Shown here: positions 26,133 through 34,678 of the stretch, in pieces | Layout of the letters: each line of letters begins with the position of its first letter | Position numbering within the stretch: the first letter of the stretch is position 1 | Source of the DNA: Clostridium sp031626875 | GTDB taxonomy: Bacteria > Bacillota > Clostridia > Clostridiales > Clostridiaceae | DNA: 64,000 bases | NCBI RefSeq assembly: GCF_031626875.1 | Contig: NZ_JANDMF010000013.1 | Span: 1-64,000 of the forward strand | Direction: 5' to 3' | Notes under the pieces: model-generated | Seen by the model: only the letters and a program-made list of their open reading frames with translations | Databases searched by the model: none | What the model was told of the DNA's origin: nothing | Position numbers and translations under genes: made by a program

Positions 26133-27671
26133 TTATTTCCTTTGATTTTCTTTAAATCTTCTCCAGTTTCTATAACCAACTTTATTATTTCCCCATACAT
26201 GGTCATAATCTAATCCTGTTAACTCTTCAACAATCTTACGAGTTTTTTCATCCACATCAGATTTTAAACCACCATCTTTTAATCTTTGTATTTCTTTCTT
26301 AAGAACTTCATGAGTTTCATGATTTACTTTAAACTTTAATGATGAAATAAAACCAAAAACAAGCAATACTGCTGGCACAGCTATTAATATTACTGCCATA
26401 GCTGTTAAAGCTTCTTGTGGTTGTGTTTCTGCCCCTGAAGTAAAGTTGAATTTTTGAAGTACAACACCAACTAAGAAAACAGCTAGTGCTTGTGAAGCCT
26501 TACGTAGAAGACTCATAAATCCAGCAAAAACTCCTTCTCTTCTATCAGCAGATACTATCTCATCTACATCTGGTACGAAAGTATAGTTATTCCATGGAAC
26601 AAAATTTATTCCCCCTCTTCCAAGACCAGCTAAAGCAGATACACAATATAAAGCTATAAAACTATCTGGAATTGTTCCATATACAATTAAATATCCTACA
26701 ATAGCTACTAAAAAGATTGATGAAACAACTCTAAACGCACCACCTGGACTTAACTTAATTGTACAATAAGTGGCTATTGCAACTCCAGCAATTTGGAATA
26801 TATACATAATTGATAGTAAGTTTGAAGCTACAACAGCCCCTTTGAATAAAGCAAATACTATAAAATAAGTAAACACTGCATTAAAAGTATCTTGTGCTAA
26901 ATACCCTCCAAGATACATTCCTAAATGTGCCCTAAATGTTCTAATCTTAAGAGTAGTAGCTAAATCTATATATATTTTTTCTATATTTTGCAAAAACGAT
27001 AGTTTTTCCTTAGAATGTCTCGATTCTAAAATTTCTATTTCTTCTAAAGACCTTTCCCAAGTAAATAGATATACTAAAATTAAAACACATACAAATATCA
27101 CTGTAAATATTCCAGCTGCAATTAAAAATGATGTTGATGATTCCTTTCCCAATACATTTATAAGTCTTCCTGGGATAAATGCTGCTAAGAATGCTGAAAA
27201 TTGCGCTATATACATTCTTGCACTTGTAAGTTTAGCACGCACTTTGAAGTCAGATGTCATTTCTGCAGCTAGTGTATCATAAGGGATTAATACCATTGTA
27301 TACACTACTTCAAAAGCAATATATGTTGTTAAATAGTATAAATATGAAAATCCACTTATCCAAATAGCACTATATATAATGATTAACGGAATTGCTGCTA
27401 GCAAGAAGAACTTACGTCTTCCAAATTTTCTTCCGAGAGCTGTTTTATGAAAATTATCTGTGATAAATCCCATAGTTGGACTTGCTACTGCATCCACTAT
27501 ACGAGCAAATGCAAATATCGAACTAGCCTCAATTGGAGTTAGTCCACAAAATGTTGTATAAAAATATAATAACCATGCCCCTGTTAATGCAAATGCTCCT
27601 GCTCCTATAAAGTCAGTCATTCCATATGAAAAATAATTTATAAATCTTAACTTTCCATCATTCTTACTCAT
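26133..27671 (-). CDS. GPH-family cation symporter (second copy)
   Basis: This 12-helix GPH-type symporter of 512 residues is paralogous to the one at 19169-20707. Shared features are the N-terminal helix with YFYTTFCG, the FGRRK loop (LGRKFGRRKFFLL), the PDVDEIVSADRREG block and the tail LTGLDYDHVWGNN. It has its own promoter and operator nearly identical to those of the first copy, so the two are probably induced together and may divide saturated and unsaturated or shorter and longer oligosaccharides (inference). AGGAGG lies just before the ATG. Confidence 0.9.
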   Translation of the reverse strand: MSKNDGKLRFINYFSYGMTDFIGAGAFALTGAWLLYFYTTFCGLTPIEASSIFAFARIVDAVASPTMGFITDNFHKTALGRKFGRRKFFLLAAIPLIIIYSAIWISGFSYLYYLTTYIAFEVVYTMVLIPYDTLAAEMTSDFKVRAKLTSARMYIAQFSAFLAAFIPGRLINVLGKESSTSFLIAAGIFTVIFVCVLILVYLFTWERSLEEIEILESRHSKEKLSFLQNIEKIYIDLATTLKIRTFRAHLGMYLGGYLAQDTFNAVFTYFIVFALFKGAVVASNLLSIMYIFQIAGVAIATYCTIKLSPGGAFRVVSSIFLVAIVGYLIVYGTIPDSFIALYCVSALAGLGRGGINFVPWNNYTFVPDVDEIVSADRREGVFAGFMSLLRKASQALAVFLVGVVLQKFNFTSGAETQPQEALTAMAVILIAVPAVLLVFGFISSLKFKVNHETHEVLKKEIQRLKDGGLKSDVDEKTRKIVEELTGLDYDHVWGNNKVGYRNWRRFKENQRK

Positions 27672-27763
27672 ATTTCCTCCTAAATATATGAAAATTTTTA
27701 TTTCTTTAAATTATATTAATTCGTTAACATTTCCCAAACGAATATAAAGCAATTATCTTTTTT

Positions 27764-27780
27764 GTTATCGATTACTTAAA
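27764..27780. promoter_or_regulatory. cre-like operator of second symporter
   Basis: GTTATCGATTACTTAAA, followed by ACATTTACATTCC, lies downstream of the -10 as in the first symporter. TTGTTATCGATTACT matches the cre consensus at 14 of 15 positions. A related word GTTAACATTTCCC lies nearby at 27723-27735. Confidence 0.6.
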
Positions 27781-27803
27781 ACATTTACATTCCTTATGTT
27801 TCC

Positions 27804-27832
27804 ATATTACTTTTATTCCGACATAAAGTCAA
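27804..27832 (-). promoter_or_regulatory. Promoter of second symporter
   Basis: TTGACT, a 17-bp spacer and TAATAT on the minus strand are identical in both boxes and spacing to the first symporter promoter. Confidence 0.75.
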
Positions 27833-27861
27833 TATTTTTCACCATTTTTTCTTTTATTTTC

Positions 27862-27902
27862 CTTTGTTTTTGTTTGATTTTTGTTACTTCTTTGTTTTGT
27901 TT
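27862..27902. promoter_or_regulatory. TTTGTTT repeats upstream of second symporter promoter
   Basis: Four copies of TTTGTTT or close variants lie within 41 bp, about 30 bp upstream of the -35. They parallel the repeats ahead of rhaD, so they are a candidate binding region for the DeoR-family regulator. Confidence 0.35.
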
Positions 27903-28006
27903 CGACTTATTTCTATACTTGCTTGTGTAAATTATATAAATGAATTTCATCTATTGCTATAAGAAAAAAGCATAGAATTTTATTATTTCTACACTTTCCC
28001 ACAAAC

Positions 28007-28843
28007 TTACAATCTTTTATAAGTTTCTACTATATATTTTATACTTGAATCTAAATCCTCAGGTATTGTATCTTCTAAAACTATATCTATATGTGGTTTT
28101 CTTTCTTTTATTAAAGATAATAATAATGGATAATTAAATTTTCCCTTACCAATTGAAACCTGTTGTACTTTTCCATCCTTATATACAAAATCTTTTGCAT
28201 GTATAACTACTATTTTATCTCCAAATAACTCAAAAGATTTTTCTATTATTTCATCCTGCTTATCATAATTACTTTCATCAATAAAATTGATAGGATCAAA
28301 TATAACTTGTAAGTTATTTGAATTAACACTATCAATTGCTCTTTTTAATCTTTCTGGTGTATTCATTACATGTTTTGTAACTCCTTCTATTCCAACTAAA
28401 ACTCCAAATTTTTCAGCTTCCTCTACAAGTATTTTTATTGAATTCAAAGACCTCTGAAATGCTTCTTCTGTATTGTTTTTTTCTGTATAAACATATTCTT
28501 TATTAAGCGCTCCTGTTTCTGTTCCCACTATGCTGCATCCTAAATATTTTGCAAAACGTATATGTTCTTTAAAACTTTCCAATAAATCATTAAGTTCATT
28601 ATCATCAGGGTTAGCTAAATTTATATAGCATCCAAGAATACTAATGTTAACATCATATTTATTCAAGATATCATTTATATATTGAGCCATTCCTGGTGTA
28701 TAACTGCCTTTAGCAATTTCAAATTCAGAAATAATTTTTTTTGGCACAAACTGAACACTTTTAAGGCCTTTGTTTTGCATTATCTCACCTATTTTATCTA
28801 ATTCATAATCTCCAATATCATGTCCTCTAATTCCAATTCTCAT
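28007..28843 (-). CDS. Sugar-phosphate isomerase/epimerase-like TIM barrel
   Basis: This is a xylose-isomerase-like / AP-endonuclease-2-superfamily protein of 278 residues. Metal ligands typical of the fold are suggested by GTETGA (Glu), GIEGVTKH (Glu), FDPINF (Asp), VIHAKDF (His) and a late VLED (Glu). It could epimerise or isomerise a keto-sugar or uronate released from RG-I. It is not the canonical rhamnose isomerase, which is much longer. It lies between the second symporter and the divergent GH105 gene, consistent with a job in the same pathway. Confidence 0.75.
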   Translation of the reverse strand: MRIGIRGHDIGDYELDKIGEIMQNKGLKSVQFVPKKIISEFEIAKGSYTPGMAQYINDILNKYDVNISILGCYINLANPDDNELNDLLESFKEHIRFAKYLGCSIVGTETGALNKEYVYTEKNNTEEAFQRSLNSIKILVEEAEKFGVLVGIEGVTKHVMNTPERLKRAIDSVNSNNLQVIFDPINFIDESNYDKQDEIIEKSFELFGDKIVVIHAKDFVYKDGKVQQVSIGKGKFNYPLLLSLIKERKPHIDIVLEDTIPEDLDSSIKYIVETYKRL

Positions 28844-29159
28844 AATTTTCCCCTCACTTAAAATATATTTTTCATACTTAAATCATATACTCTATTTTCT
28901 TAAAACTCAATATTTTTCTTTGTTTCATTTTTGAAATACCACATAAATAAACAAATTTCAAATTTATTAATTTTCTTTCTTAAAATGCTACTAATTACGA
29001 TAAATTCAATGTTTTATCAACTTCATCCTTTTAACAACTTTAAATTTTATATGGTTTTTTATATATTTTCTTCTTTACTTTATTTTGTTTATGTATAGAT
29101 TTATTTTGTTTTGTGCTGTATAATTTGAATTAAGAATATAAATCAATTTAATACTATTA

Positions 29160-29187
29160 TTGGATAATTTATTCTAACAATTATAAT
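29160..29187 (+). promoter_or_regulatory. Putative promoter of GH105 gene
   Basis: TTGGAT and TATAAT with a 16-bp spacer lie upstream of the shared ACATTTACATTT and operator elements. Confidence 0.5.
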
Positions 29188-29220
29188 TTTTACATTTACA
29201 TTTAATCTATAATAAACTAT

Positions 29221-29237
29221 CATATCGGTTACTTATT
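29221..29237. promoter_or_regulatory. cre-like operator ahead of GH105 gene
   Basis: CATATCGGTTACTTATT aligns with the three other operator-like sites in this locus. Against the cre consensus it has two mismatches. It lies about 35 bp after the putative -10. Confidence 0.45.
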
Positions 29238-29324
29238 TATTAATTATTAAACTCATAAAAATAAAAAAACTTAAGAGCATTATTTATAATTCTCTTTAAT
29301 AATAACTTTACGAGGTGGTATATT

Positions 29325-30452
29325 ATGAAATTAACAGAAAAAGAAATACGTACTAAACTTGATTTAGTAGTTGATAAACTTCTAAACCTAGATCGCCCAG
29401 TTGATGAAGAAAAGTTAACCAAAGAAGGTGGCGAAGCTATTGGAATGTTCCCAAGAGATTTTGGAATTCAAGAATGGGATTGGCCACAAGGAGTTGGCTT
29501 ATATGGTTTATTAAAATTAGACAAGCATGACAAAAGTAAAAAATACTTAGATTTCTTAACTAATTGGTATAAAACTAATATAGAAAATGGGCTTCCATCA
29601 AAAAACATAAATACTACAGCTCCATTATTAACATTAATTAACTTATTGGATGTAAGTCATAATGCAGATTTTGAAAACCTTTGCTTAAAATGGGCTAATT
29701 GGCTTATGAATTGTCTTCCAAGAACTAAAGAAGGTGGGTTCCAACATGTAACTAGTGCAAATGGTGATAGACAAGGTGTTAGATTAAACGAAAGTGAAAT
29801 GTGGATAGATACTTTATTTATGACTGTTTTATTCTTAAATAGAATGGGGCAAAAATATAACAAAAAAGAATGGATTGATGAATCAATTCATCAAGTACTT
29901 ATTCATATAAAGTACTTATATGATAAGAAAACTGGTTTATTCTATCATGGTTGGAGTTTTAACGAAAATAGTAACTTTGGTGAGATTTTCTGGTGTAGAG
30001 GTAATTCATGGTTTACATTTGGAATTTTAGATTACATTGAAATGTTTGATGGCAAAATGAATCCTGGCCTTAAAAAATTCTTAGTTGATACATTTAAGGC
30101 TCAAGTAAATACATTAGTTAAGTATCAATCAAAATCTGGATTATGGCATACTGTCATAGATGATTCTACTAGTTATGAAGAAGTCTCTGGTTCTGCTGCA
30201 ATTGCTGCTGGTATATTAACAGGAATTAGACTTGGAATATTAGATGATTCATTTAAACCTGCTGGCAAAAAAGCTATTGAAGCAATTTGTAACAACATTG
30301 AAAAAGATGGTACTGTACTAAATGTATCTGGTGGTACTGGAATGGGATATAATAAAGATCATTACAAAAACATTATTATAGCTCCAATGGCTTATGGTCA
30401 ATCACTAACTATTATGGCTCTTGTTGAAGCACTTAATCATGTAGATTGTTAA
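29325..30452 (+). CDS. GH105 unsaturated rhamnogalacturonyl hydrolase (YteR type)
   Basis: This enzyme hydrates and releases the unsaturated galacturonyl residue from lyase products, giving rhamnose. It has 375 residues, no signal peptide and an alpha6/alpha6-barrel. Signatures seen are IQEWDWPQGVGLYGLLKL (about 48-65), the catalytic Asp in ESEMWIDTLFM (Asp162), FYHGWSF and FWCRGNSWFTFG. It acts after the PL26-like and PL4-like lyases of the same locus. It is monocistronic on plus with a good GAGGTGG site, and ends at a strong terminator. Confidence 0.93.
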   Translation: MKLTEKEIRTKLDLVVDKLLNLDRPVDEEKLTKEGGEAIGMFPRDFGIQEWDWPQGVGLYGLLKLDKHDKSKKYLDFLTNWYKTNIENGLPSKNINTTAPLLTLINLLDVSHNADFENLCLKWANWLMNCLPRTKEGGFQHVTSANGDRQGVRLNESEMWIDTLFMTVLFLNRMGQKYNKKEWIDESIHQVLIHIKYLYDKKTGLFYHGWSFNENSNFGEIFWCRGNSWFTFGILDYIEMFDGKMNPGLKKFLVDTFKAQVNTLVKYQSKSGLWHTVIDDSTSYEEVSGSAAIAAGILTGIRLGILDDSFKPAGKKAIEAICNNIEKDGTVLNVSGGTGMGYNKDHYKNIIIAPMAYGQSLTIMALVEALNHVDC

Positions 30453-30463
30453 TTTTACAAATC

Positions 30464-30495
30464 AAGGTAGGACTAAAGATGATCCTACCTTATTT
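30464..30495. terminator. Bidirectional terminator after GH105 gene
   Basis: A perfect 9-bp stem (AAGGTAGGA with TCCTACCTT) and a 10-nt loop are followed by a T-run on plus. The minus-strand ADP-ribosylglycohydrolase gene ends 6 bp further on. Confidence 0.85.
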
Positions 30496-30500
30496 TTATA

Positions 30501-31481
30501 TTAATTCAGTTCAAAACATTTTCTATACAATTTATTACACAAATCATATATTTCATCTGTCTTTGCTGTACAAACAATCCACTTTATTGGAATTCCATGA
30601 AATCCATAATATATTCCTGCAAGTCCTCCAGTTACTGCTGCTGTTGTATCTGTATCTTCACCTAAATTTACTGCTTTCAAAACAGCTTCCTTATAAGATG
30701 TTGTATTTAAAAGACACCATATAGATGCTTCTAAAGTATGTATAACATACCCTGATGATTCTATGTTATTCTCATTTTTATTTCCTATTTTTTCGCTAAA
30801 TAAATCATGAAATATCTCTAATTCCTCTTCACTTAACTTATTTTTATAGTATTCCTTTAAAGCCCTTACCATATTAATATAAGATTCAAAAAGATCCTTT
30901 CCCTTAATAAGATTTATTGCCATTTCAACATACATATGGCAAGCAACCTTTGAACGTATATGTCCATGTGTTATTCCAGATACTTCATATATTATCTTAA
31001 CTCTCTTTTCTATATCTTCTTCATCTATTAAATAGAAAGCTAATGGTAAAATTCTCATTAATGATCCATTCCCATTATCATATTCTGTTTTTCCACCAGC
31101 CTCCTCAGCTTTAACCCCATTTTTAATTTTATCTAAAGCTTTTCTCGTAGCTATTCCAATATCAAAAACTTCGCCATGTGGTGTATACTTCCCTTTATAG
31201 TACCAATCTATAAATTTTCCACCTATTTTTTCTGTGGTGTAGTTTTCTTCTATAAGTGCATCAATTAAAGCTAATGTTAATGATGTATCATCAGACCATG
31301 TCCCTTGTGGTTGATTATGAGTTCCATACCCTAACATTTCTTCAACTGGTTTCTTTTTAAGACTTTCTCTAGATAAAAATTCAACTGGTACCCCAAGAGC
31401 ATCACCTATACATAATCCCATAATACCATACAAAACTACATTTCTTTTATATTCAAAATTATTACTGTTTAATTCATTCAT
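30501..31481 (-). CDS. ADP-ribosylglycohydrolase family protein
   Basis: This is a Mg-dependent ADP-ribosyl hydrolase-fold protein of about 326 residues. The N-terminal GLCIGDALGVPVEF and TWSDDTSLTLAL motifs and the C-terminal GEDTDTTAAVTGGLAG carry the metal-binding Asp/Thr residues of the family. It would remove ADP-ribose from a protein or nucleic acid; the target is unknown. No ADP-ribosyltransferase is seen in the window. The ATG at 31481 with GATAGGAAG upstream is preferred over the TTG at 31502. Confidence 0.88.
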   Translation of the reverse strand: MNELNSNNFEYKRNVVLYGIMGLCIGDALGVPVEFLSRESLKKKPVEEMLGYGTHNQPQGTWSDDTSLTLALIDALIEENYTTEKIGGKFIDWYYKGKYTPHGEVFDIGIATRKALDKIKNGVKAEEAGGKTEYDNGNGSLMRILPLAFYLIDEEDIEKRVKIIYEVSGITHGHIRSKVACHMYVEMAINLIKGKDLFESYINMVRALKEYYKNKLSEEELEIFHDLFSEKIGNKNENNIESSGYVIHTLEASIWCLLNTTSYKEAVLKAVNLGEDTDTTAAVTGGLAGIYYGFHGIPIKWIVCTAKTDEIYDLCNKLYRKCFELN

Positions 31482-31555
31482 TATAAATGCACTTCCTATC
31501 AATAAAATATTTTAATACAACATTTTCTTTTATATCAACATCTAAATAATCTTTT

Positions 31556-31891
31556 TTATTTACGCATTTTAGAAATCAACTTATAAATTGAATATATCTC
31601 TTCTCCTACTATTATTATAAAAATAAGTATTATTAATGAGAAGATATAACTAAAAAATATTTTACTTAACGCTGCCATTATGGAGTATTCAGGTAAAATC
31701 AACAACAAAACATCTATCACTAATGAAACATCTAAAGTTGTTCCTAATACTGCAATATATACACCTTTATCCTTTATATATCCTTCTACACGTGATCCTC
31801 TTTTTATTACCCTCAAGACTGCCTTCCAAGGATGTCTTGTTCCATATTTTATTTGTGAAATTATATCATCTTTTGTTTTTTTTCTACTCAT
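31556..31891 (-). CDS. Small membrane protein, unknown
   Basis: This is a 111-residue protein. The first 45 residues are basic and soluble, followed by two hydrophobic segments (about 46-68 and 75-98) and a charged tail. The N-terminus contains HPWKAVLRVIKRGSRVEGYIKDKG, whose glycine/basic pattern is distinctive, but I recognise no family. It may be cotranscribed with the ADP-ribosylglycohydrolase gene 74 bp downstream. The ribosome site (AAAGAG) is weak. Confidence 0.6.
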   Translation of the reverse strand: MSRKKTKDDIISQIKYGTRHPWKAVLRVIKRGSRVEGYIKDKGVYIAVLGTTLDVSLVIDVLLLILPEYSIMAALSKIFFSYIFSLIILIFIIIVGEEIYSIYKLISKMRK

Positions 31892-31954
31892 CTACTCTTT
31901 CTTGCATCTCCTTATTGTTGTCTAAAAAATATATAAATTTTTTTTAATTATTAA

Positions 31955-32010
31955 AACCACCATCTAGTAAATTGTAGTTAGCAAATAAAGTATATACTAG
32001 AAATGGTGGT
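31955..32010 (-). terminator. mntH terminator
   Basis: ACCACCAT and ATGGTGGT arms, with an inner CTAGTA/TACTAG stem, are followed on the minus strand by a T-rich tract. It lies about 70 bp after the mntH stop. Confidence 0.75.
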
Positions 32011-32078
32011 TCTTTATTATATTTTAATTAATTTTTTCTTAAATGTTATATAACATTCTGTTTTTCTTTGAATTAAGT

Positions 32079-33380
32079 CTATCCTTTAAATGATAAATAG
32101 ACTAAAACTATATTTAAAACTATTATAATAGAAGCGATTATACTTCCTAAAAATTTAATTGGTGCTTTATTAACTAAAAATCCCATTAGTTCTTTTTGTT
32201 TTGCTATACTAAGCATTTGAATTATCGGAAATGGTAAAATAAAACTAAGTACAACCTGGCTTAAAACAAGAACACTCATTGGATTTACACCTATAGCTAT
32301 AACGATTAATGCTGGCAACATCGTTATTAATCTTCTTATATTTACTGGAATACTTAAATTAACAAAACCTTTCATTATTGTTTGTCCTGCAAGAGTTCCA
32401 ACTGCTGATGATGATAACCCTGATGCTATTAATGCGATTCCAAATGCACCACTTGATAATGAACCTAATAATGGCTCAAGTGATTGGTGCGCTTGTTGCA
32501 TTGTACTTACTTCTATCCCATTTTTATAAAATACAGCAGCTGCAACTACAACCATTGCTGCATTTACTATAAAAGCTATGTTCATAGCTATAGCAATATC
32601 TATTTTTTCAAGTTTTAAATGCTTTGCTTTCCCTTTATCTGTACAATCTATCCCTCTATGCTTTACTAATTGTGAATGTAGATATATTACATGGGGCATA
32701 ACAGTTGCTCCAAGCATTCCTACTGCAATATATACAGCCTCACTATTTGGTAATGATGGAATTATTGTATGGAAGCCAACTTGTACCCAATCTGGCTTTG
32801 CAAGAAACAATTCTACTGTATATGCAATACATATTACTAGAACAAGTAGTGTTATTATTATTTCAATTGTTTTTTGCCCATACTTCTCCATATAACAAAT
32901 GAAAAACGTAATAACTCCTACAATAACCCCTGAATAAATCATTGGTATATTAAATAGTAAATATAATCCCACTGTTCCTCCAAGAAATTCTGCTAAATCT
33001 GTTGCCATAGCACCTATTTCAGCAACAATCCAAAATATCCAATTTAATTTTTTAGGGAAGATTTTAGCACACATTTCTGGAATACTAAAACCTGTAGCTA
33101 TTCCTATTTTTGCAGACATAGTTTGTAAAAATATAGCCATTAGATTACTAAATAATATAACCCATATAAGTGCATAATTAAACTTGGACCCACCACTGAT
33201 ATTAGTTGCAAAATTTCCTGGATCTATATATGCTACACTTACAACAAAAGCTGGTCCCAAATACTTTAATAGTTGTCTTAACTTGCTTAATTTATTTAAA
33301 TTACCTACTTTTTTTCTTTCCCATGTTATTATATTTGAATCAGTGAATTTAGTATCAGATATATTTCTTTCGTAATCCAT
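32079..33380 (-). CDS. mntH: Nramp-family manganese/iron transporter
   Basis: This proton-coupled divalent metal importer has 433 residues and about 11 membrane helices. The metal-binding DPGN of helix 1 (YIDPGNFATNISGG) and the Met-containing helix 6 motif (GATVMPHVIYLHSQL) are both present. The helix-6 Met favours Mn2+/Fe2+ over Mg2+. It is divergent from a DtxR/MntR-type regulator, the standard regulatory pairing, so it should be repressed when Mn or Fe is plentiful. Confidence 0.95.
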   Translation of the reverse strand: MDYERNISDTKFTDSNIITWERKKVGNLNKLSKLRQLLKYLGPAFVVSVAYIDPGNFATNISGGSKFNYALIWVILFSNLMAIFLQTMSAKIGIATGFSIPEMCAKIFPKKLNWIFWIVAEIGAMATDLAEFLGGTVGLYLLFNIPMIYSGVIVGVITFFICYMEKYGQKTIEIIITLLVLVICIAYTVELFLAKPDWVQVGFHTIIPSLPNSEAVYIAVGMLGATVMPHVIYLHSQLVKHRGIDCTDKGKAKHLKLEKIDIAIAMNIAFIVNAAMVVVAAAVFYKNGIEVSTMQQAHQSLEPLLGSLSSGAFGIALIASGLSSSAVGTLAGQTIMKGFVNLSIPVNIRRLITMLPALIVIAIGVNPMSVLVLSQVVLSFILPFPIIQMLSIAKQKELMGFLVNKAPIKFLGSIIASIIIVLNIVLVYLSFKG

Positions 33381-33469
33381 AACATTAAAATACCTTTCTT
33401 AGTTTACTTTCTTATGTATAAAATGAATCTTTCTAGTTAAAATTTCAAATTAACCTGAAGTTAACATTG

Positions 33470-33483
33470 TTAGTTAAGACTAA
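33470..33483. promoter_or_regulatory. Possible MntR operator in mntH-mntR intergenic region
   Basis: TTAGTTAAGACTAA is a near-dyad (TTAG...CTAA) resembling DtxR-family half-sites and lies between the divergent genes. The region is AT-rich, so support is weak. Confidence 0.3.
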
Positions 33484-33597
33484 ATTCGACTTACAATATA
33501 AACTATGAAATAATTTAATAAATGTTACAGCAATGCAATTTTTTATTCTCTTAGGCATATAATTAATTAAGAACTTCTCTCAAATGTGGGTGAAAAT

Positions 33598-34068
33598 ATG
33601 AATCAAAATGATTTTTACACTTTTACTGAATATATGAAAAAAGAAAATAATTCCCTTACTGCTTCTATGGAAGATTATCTTGAAATGATATATAGATTAT
33701 CCTTGAATACTGGATTCACAAGAATACATGATCTCTCTATTGCACTTAATGTTCAACCTCCTTCTGCAACAAAAATGGTACAAAAATTAGCTCAATTGAA
33801 TCTTTTAAATTATGAAAAATATGGAATGCTTATTCTTGAAGAGAATGGAAAGAAACTTGGTGAATTACTACTTAACCGCCATAATGTCATAGAAAACTTT
33901 TTAAGAATATTTGATATTCCAGAATCTGATATATTAAACCAAACTGAACAAATTGAACATACCATAAGCACAGAAACAGCTAAATGCTTTCAGGACTTTG
34001 TTGAGTTTGTAAAAAACAATCCTCATATAGTTGATGAATTTAGAAATTATAGAAAAACTTTAAAGTAG
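33598..34068 (+). CDS. mntR: DtxR/MntR-family metal-dependent regulator
   Basis: This metalloregulator of about 156 residues has an N-terminal winged helix (MEDYLEMIYRLS, then IHDLSIALNVQPPSATKMVQKL) and a C-terminal dimerisation/metal domain with NRHNVIENFLRI and EQIEHTIS, which supply the Glu and His ligands expected for MntR. The length is normal and there is no SH3 domain. ATG 33598 follows GGGTGA; GTG 33586 is in frame but less likely. It is divergent from mntH, its probable target. Confidence 0.88.
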   Translation: MNQNDFYTFTEYMKKENNSLTASMEDYLEMIYRLSLNTGFTRIHDLSIALNVQPPSATKMVQKLAQLNLLNYEKYGMLILEENGKKLGELLLNRHNVIENFLRIFDIPESDILNQTEQIEHTISTETAKCFQDFVEFVKNNPHIVDEFRNYRKTLK

Positions 34069-34106
34069 ATTGAACTATATTTAACTAGATAATTCAATCT
34101 ACTTTA
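34061..34106. terminator. Bidirectional terminator overlapping the mntR stop
   Basis: A perfect 14-bp stem (TAAAGTAGATTGAA with TTCAATCTACTTTA) includes the last codons of mntR and faces the convergent lipoprotein gene. Confidence 0.75.
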
Positions 34107-34114
34107 ATTAAAAA

Positions 34115-34600
34115 TCAATATATTCTTCCTTGTCTTACATTAACATTTTCATTTGTACTATTTGAAATTTTTAATTTTCCTTTTGCTTTTTTTCCTACAA
34201 TCTTAAAAATATACTTTCCTTCTGTGAGTTTTATTGTTTTACTATCCTTTTCTGTTCCTTCTAATATAGTTTCTATTTCCTTATTAGGATGAACTAAAAC
34301 TGCTTTAAAATTACCTTTATTAACTACAGAATCATAATCAAATGTAATTTCACCATTTTCTTTTGACTGTATATTCCAAATATTATTAGTTCCATAAAAA
34401 CCATCATAATCCATATCAAATTTATCATTAGATTCTTCATTGCATATTCTTTTTACAAAAGTAAAATTATTATTTTCTTGTGCGATTTTATCTTTGTCAT
34501 TATAAATATCAGCTTTATCATTACCTTTTTCACAACCAAGAGTTGTAATCATTAAAAATAATACACATATACAGATTAAAATCTTTTTTTTAAGATTCAA
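34115..34600 (-). CDS. Hypothetical lipoprotein
   Basis: This small secreted lipoprotein has a basic start (NLKKK), a hydrophobic core and the lipobox TTLGC. The mature part is about 140 residues, Asp/Asn-rich at first, then a beta-rich domain with VNKGNFKAVLVHPNKEIETIL and TEGKYIFKIVGKKAKGKLKI. This pattern suggests a small beta-sandwich that may bind a ligand, but no family was recognised. The TTG at 34600, ten bases after AGGAGG, gives the best signal peptide; an ATG at 34633 would place extra residues before it. Confidence 0.72.
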   Translation of the reverse strand: MNLKKKILICICVLFLMITTLGCEKGNDKADIYNDKDKIAQENNNFTFVKRICNEESNDKFDMDYDGFYGTNNIWNIQSKENGEITFDYDSVVNKGNFKAVLVHPNKEIETILEGTEKDSKTIKLTEGKYIFKIVGKKAKGKLKISNSTNENVNVRQGRIY

Positions 34601-34678
34601 TTTACAATATCCTCCTCTAAATCTATATTTCATCTTAAATTATATACCTATAAATAAAATCATATATACATTTCTTAA

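Larger units (their letters stand above)
28844..29324. other. Divergent regulatory region between the isomerase-like and GH105 genes
   Basis: No gene was seen. It contains TTTATTTTGTTT-type words near 29069-29082 and 29098-29112, the GH105 promoter at 29160-29187, an ACATTTACATTT word at 29192-29203 shared with the symporter leaders, and the operator-like site at 29221-29237. Confidence 0.5.

Noticed and set aside
28007..28843. Assignment as L-rhamnose isomerase
   Set aside because: The protein is 278 residues and of general sugar-epimerase type; canonical rhamnose isomerases are over 400 residues and I do not see their motifs.
32378..32902. Several plus-strand frames over mntH
   Set aside because: They oppose a complete, motif-bearing Nramp gene and lack ribosome sites.
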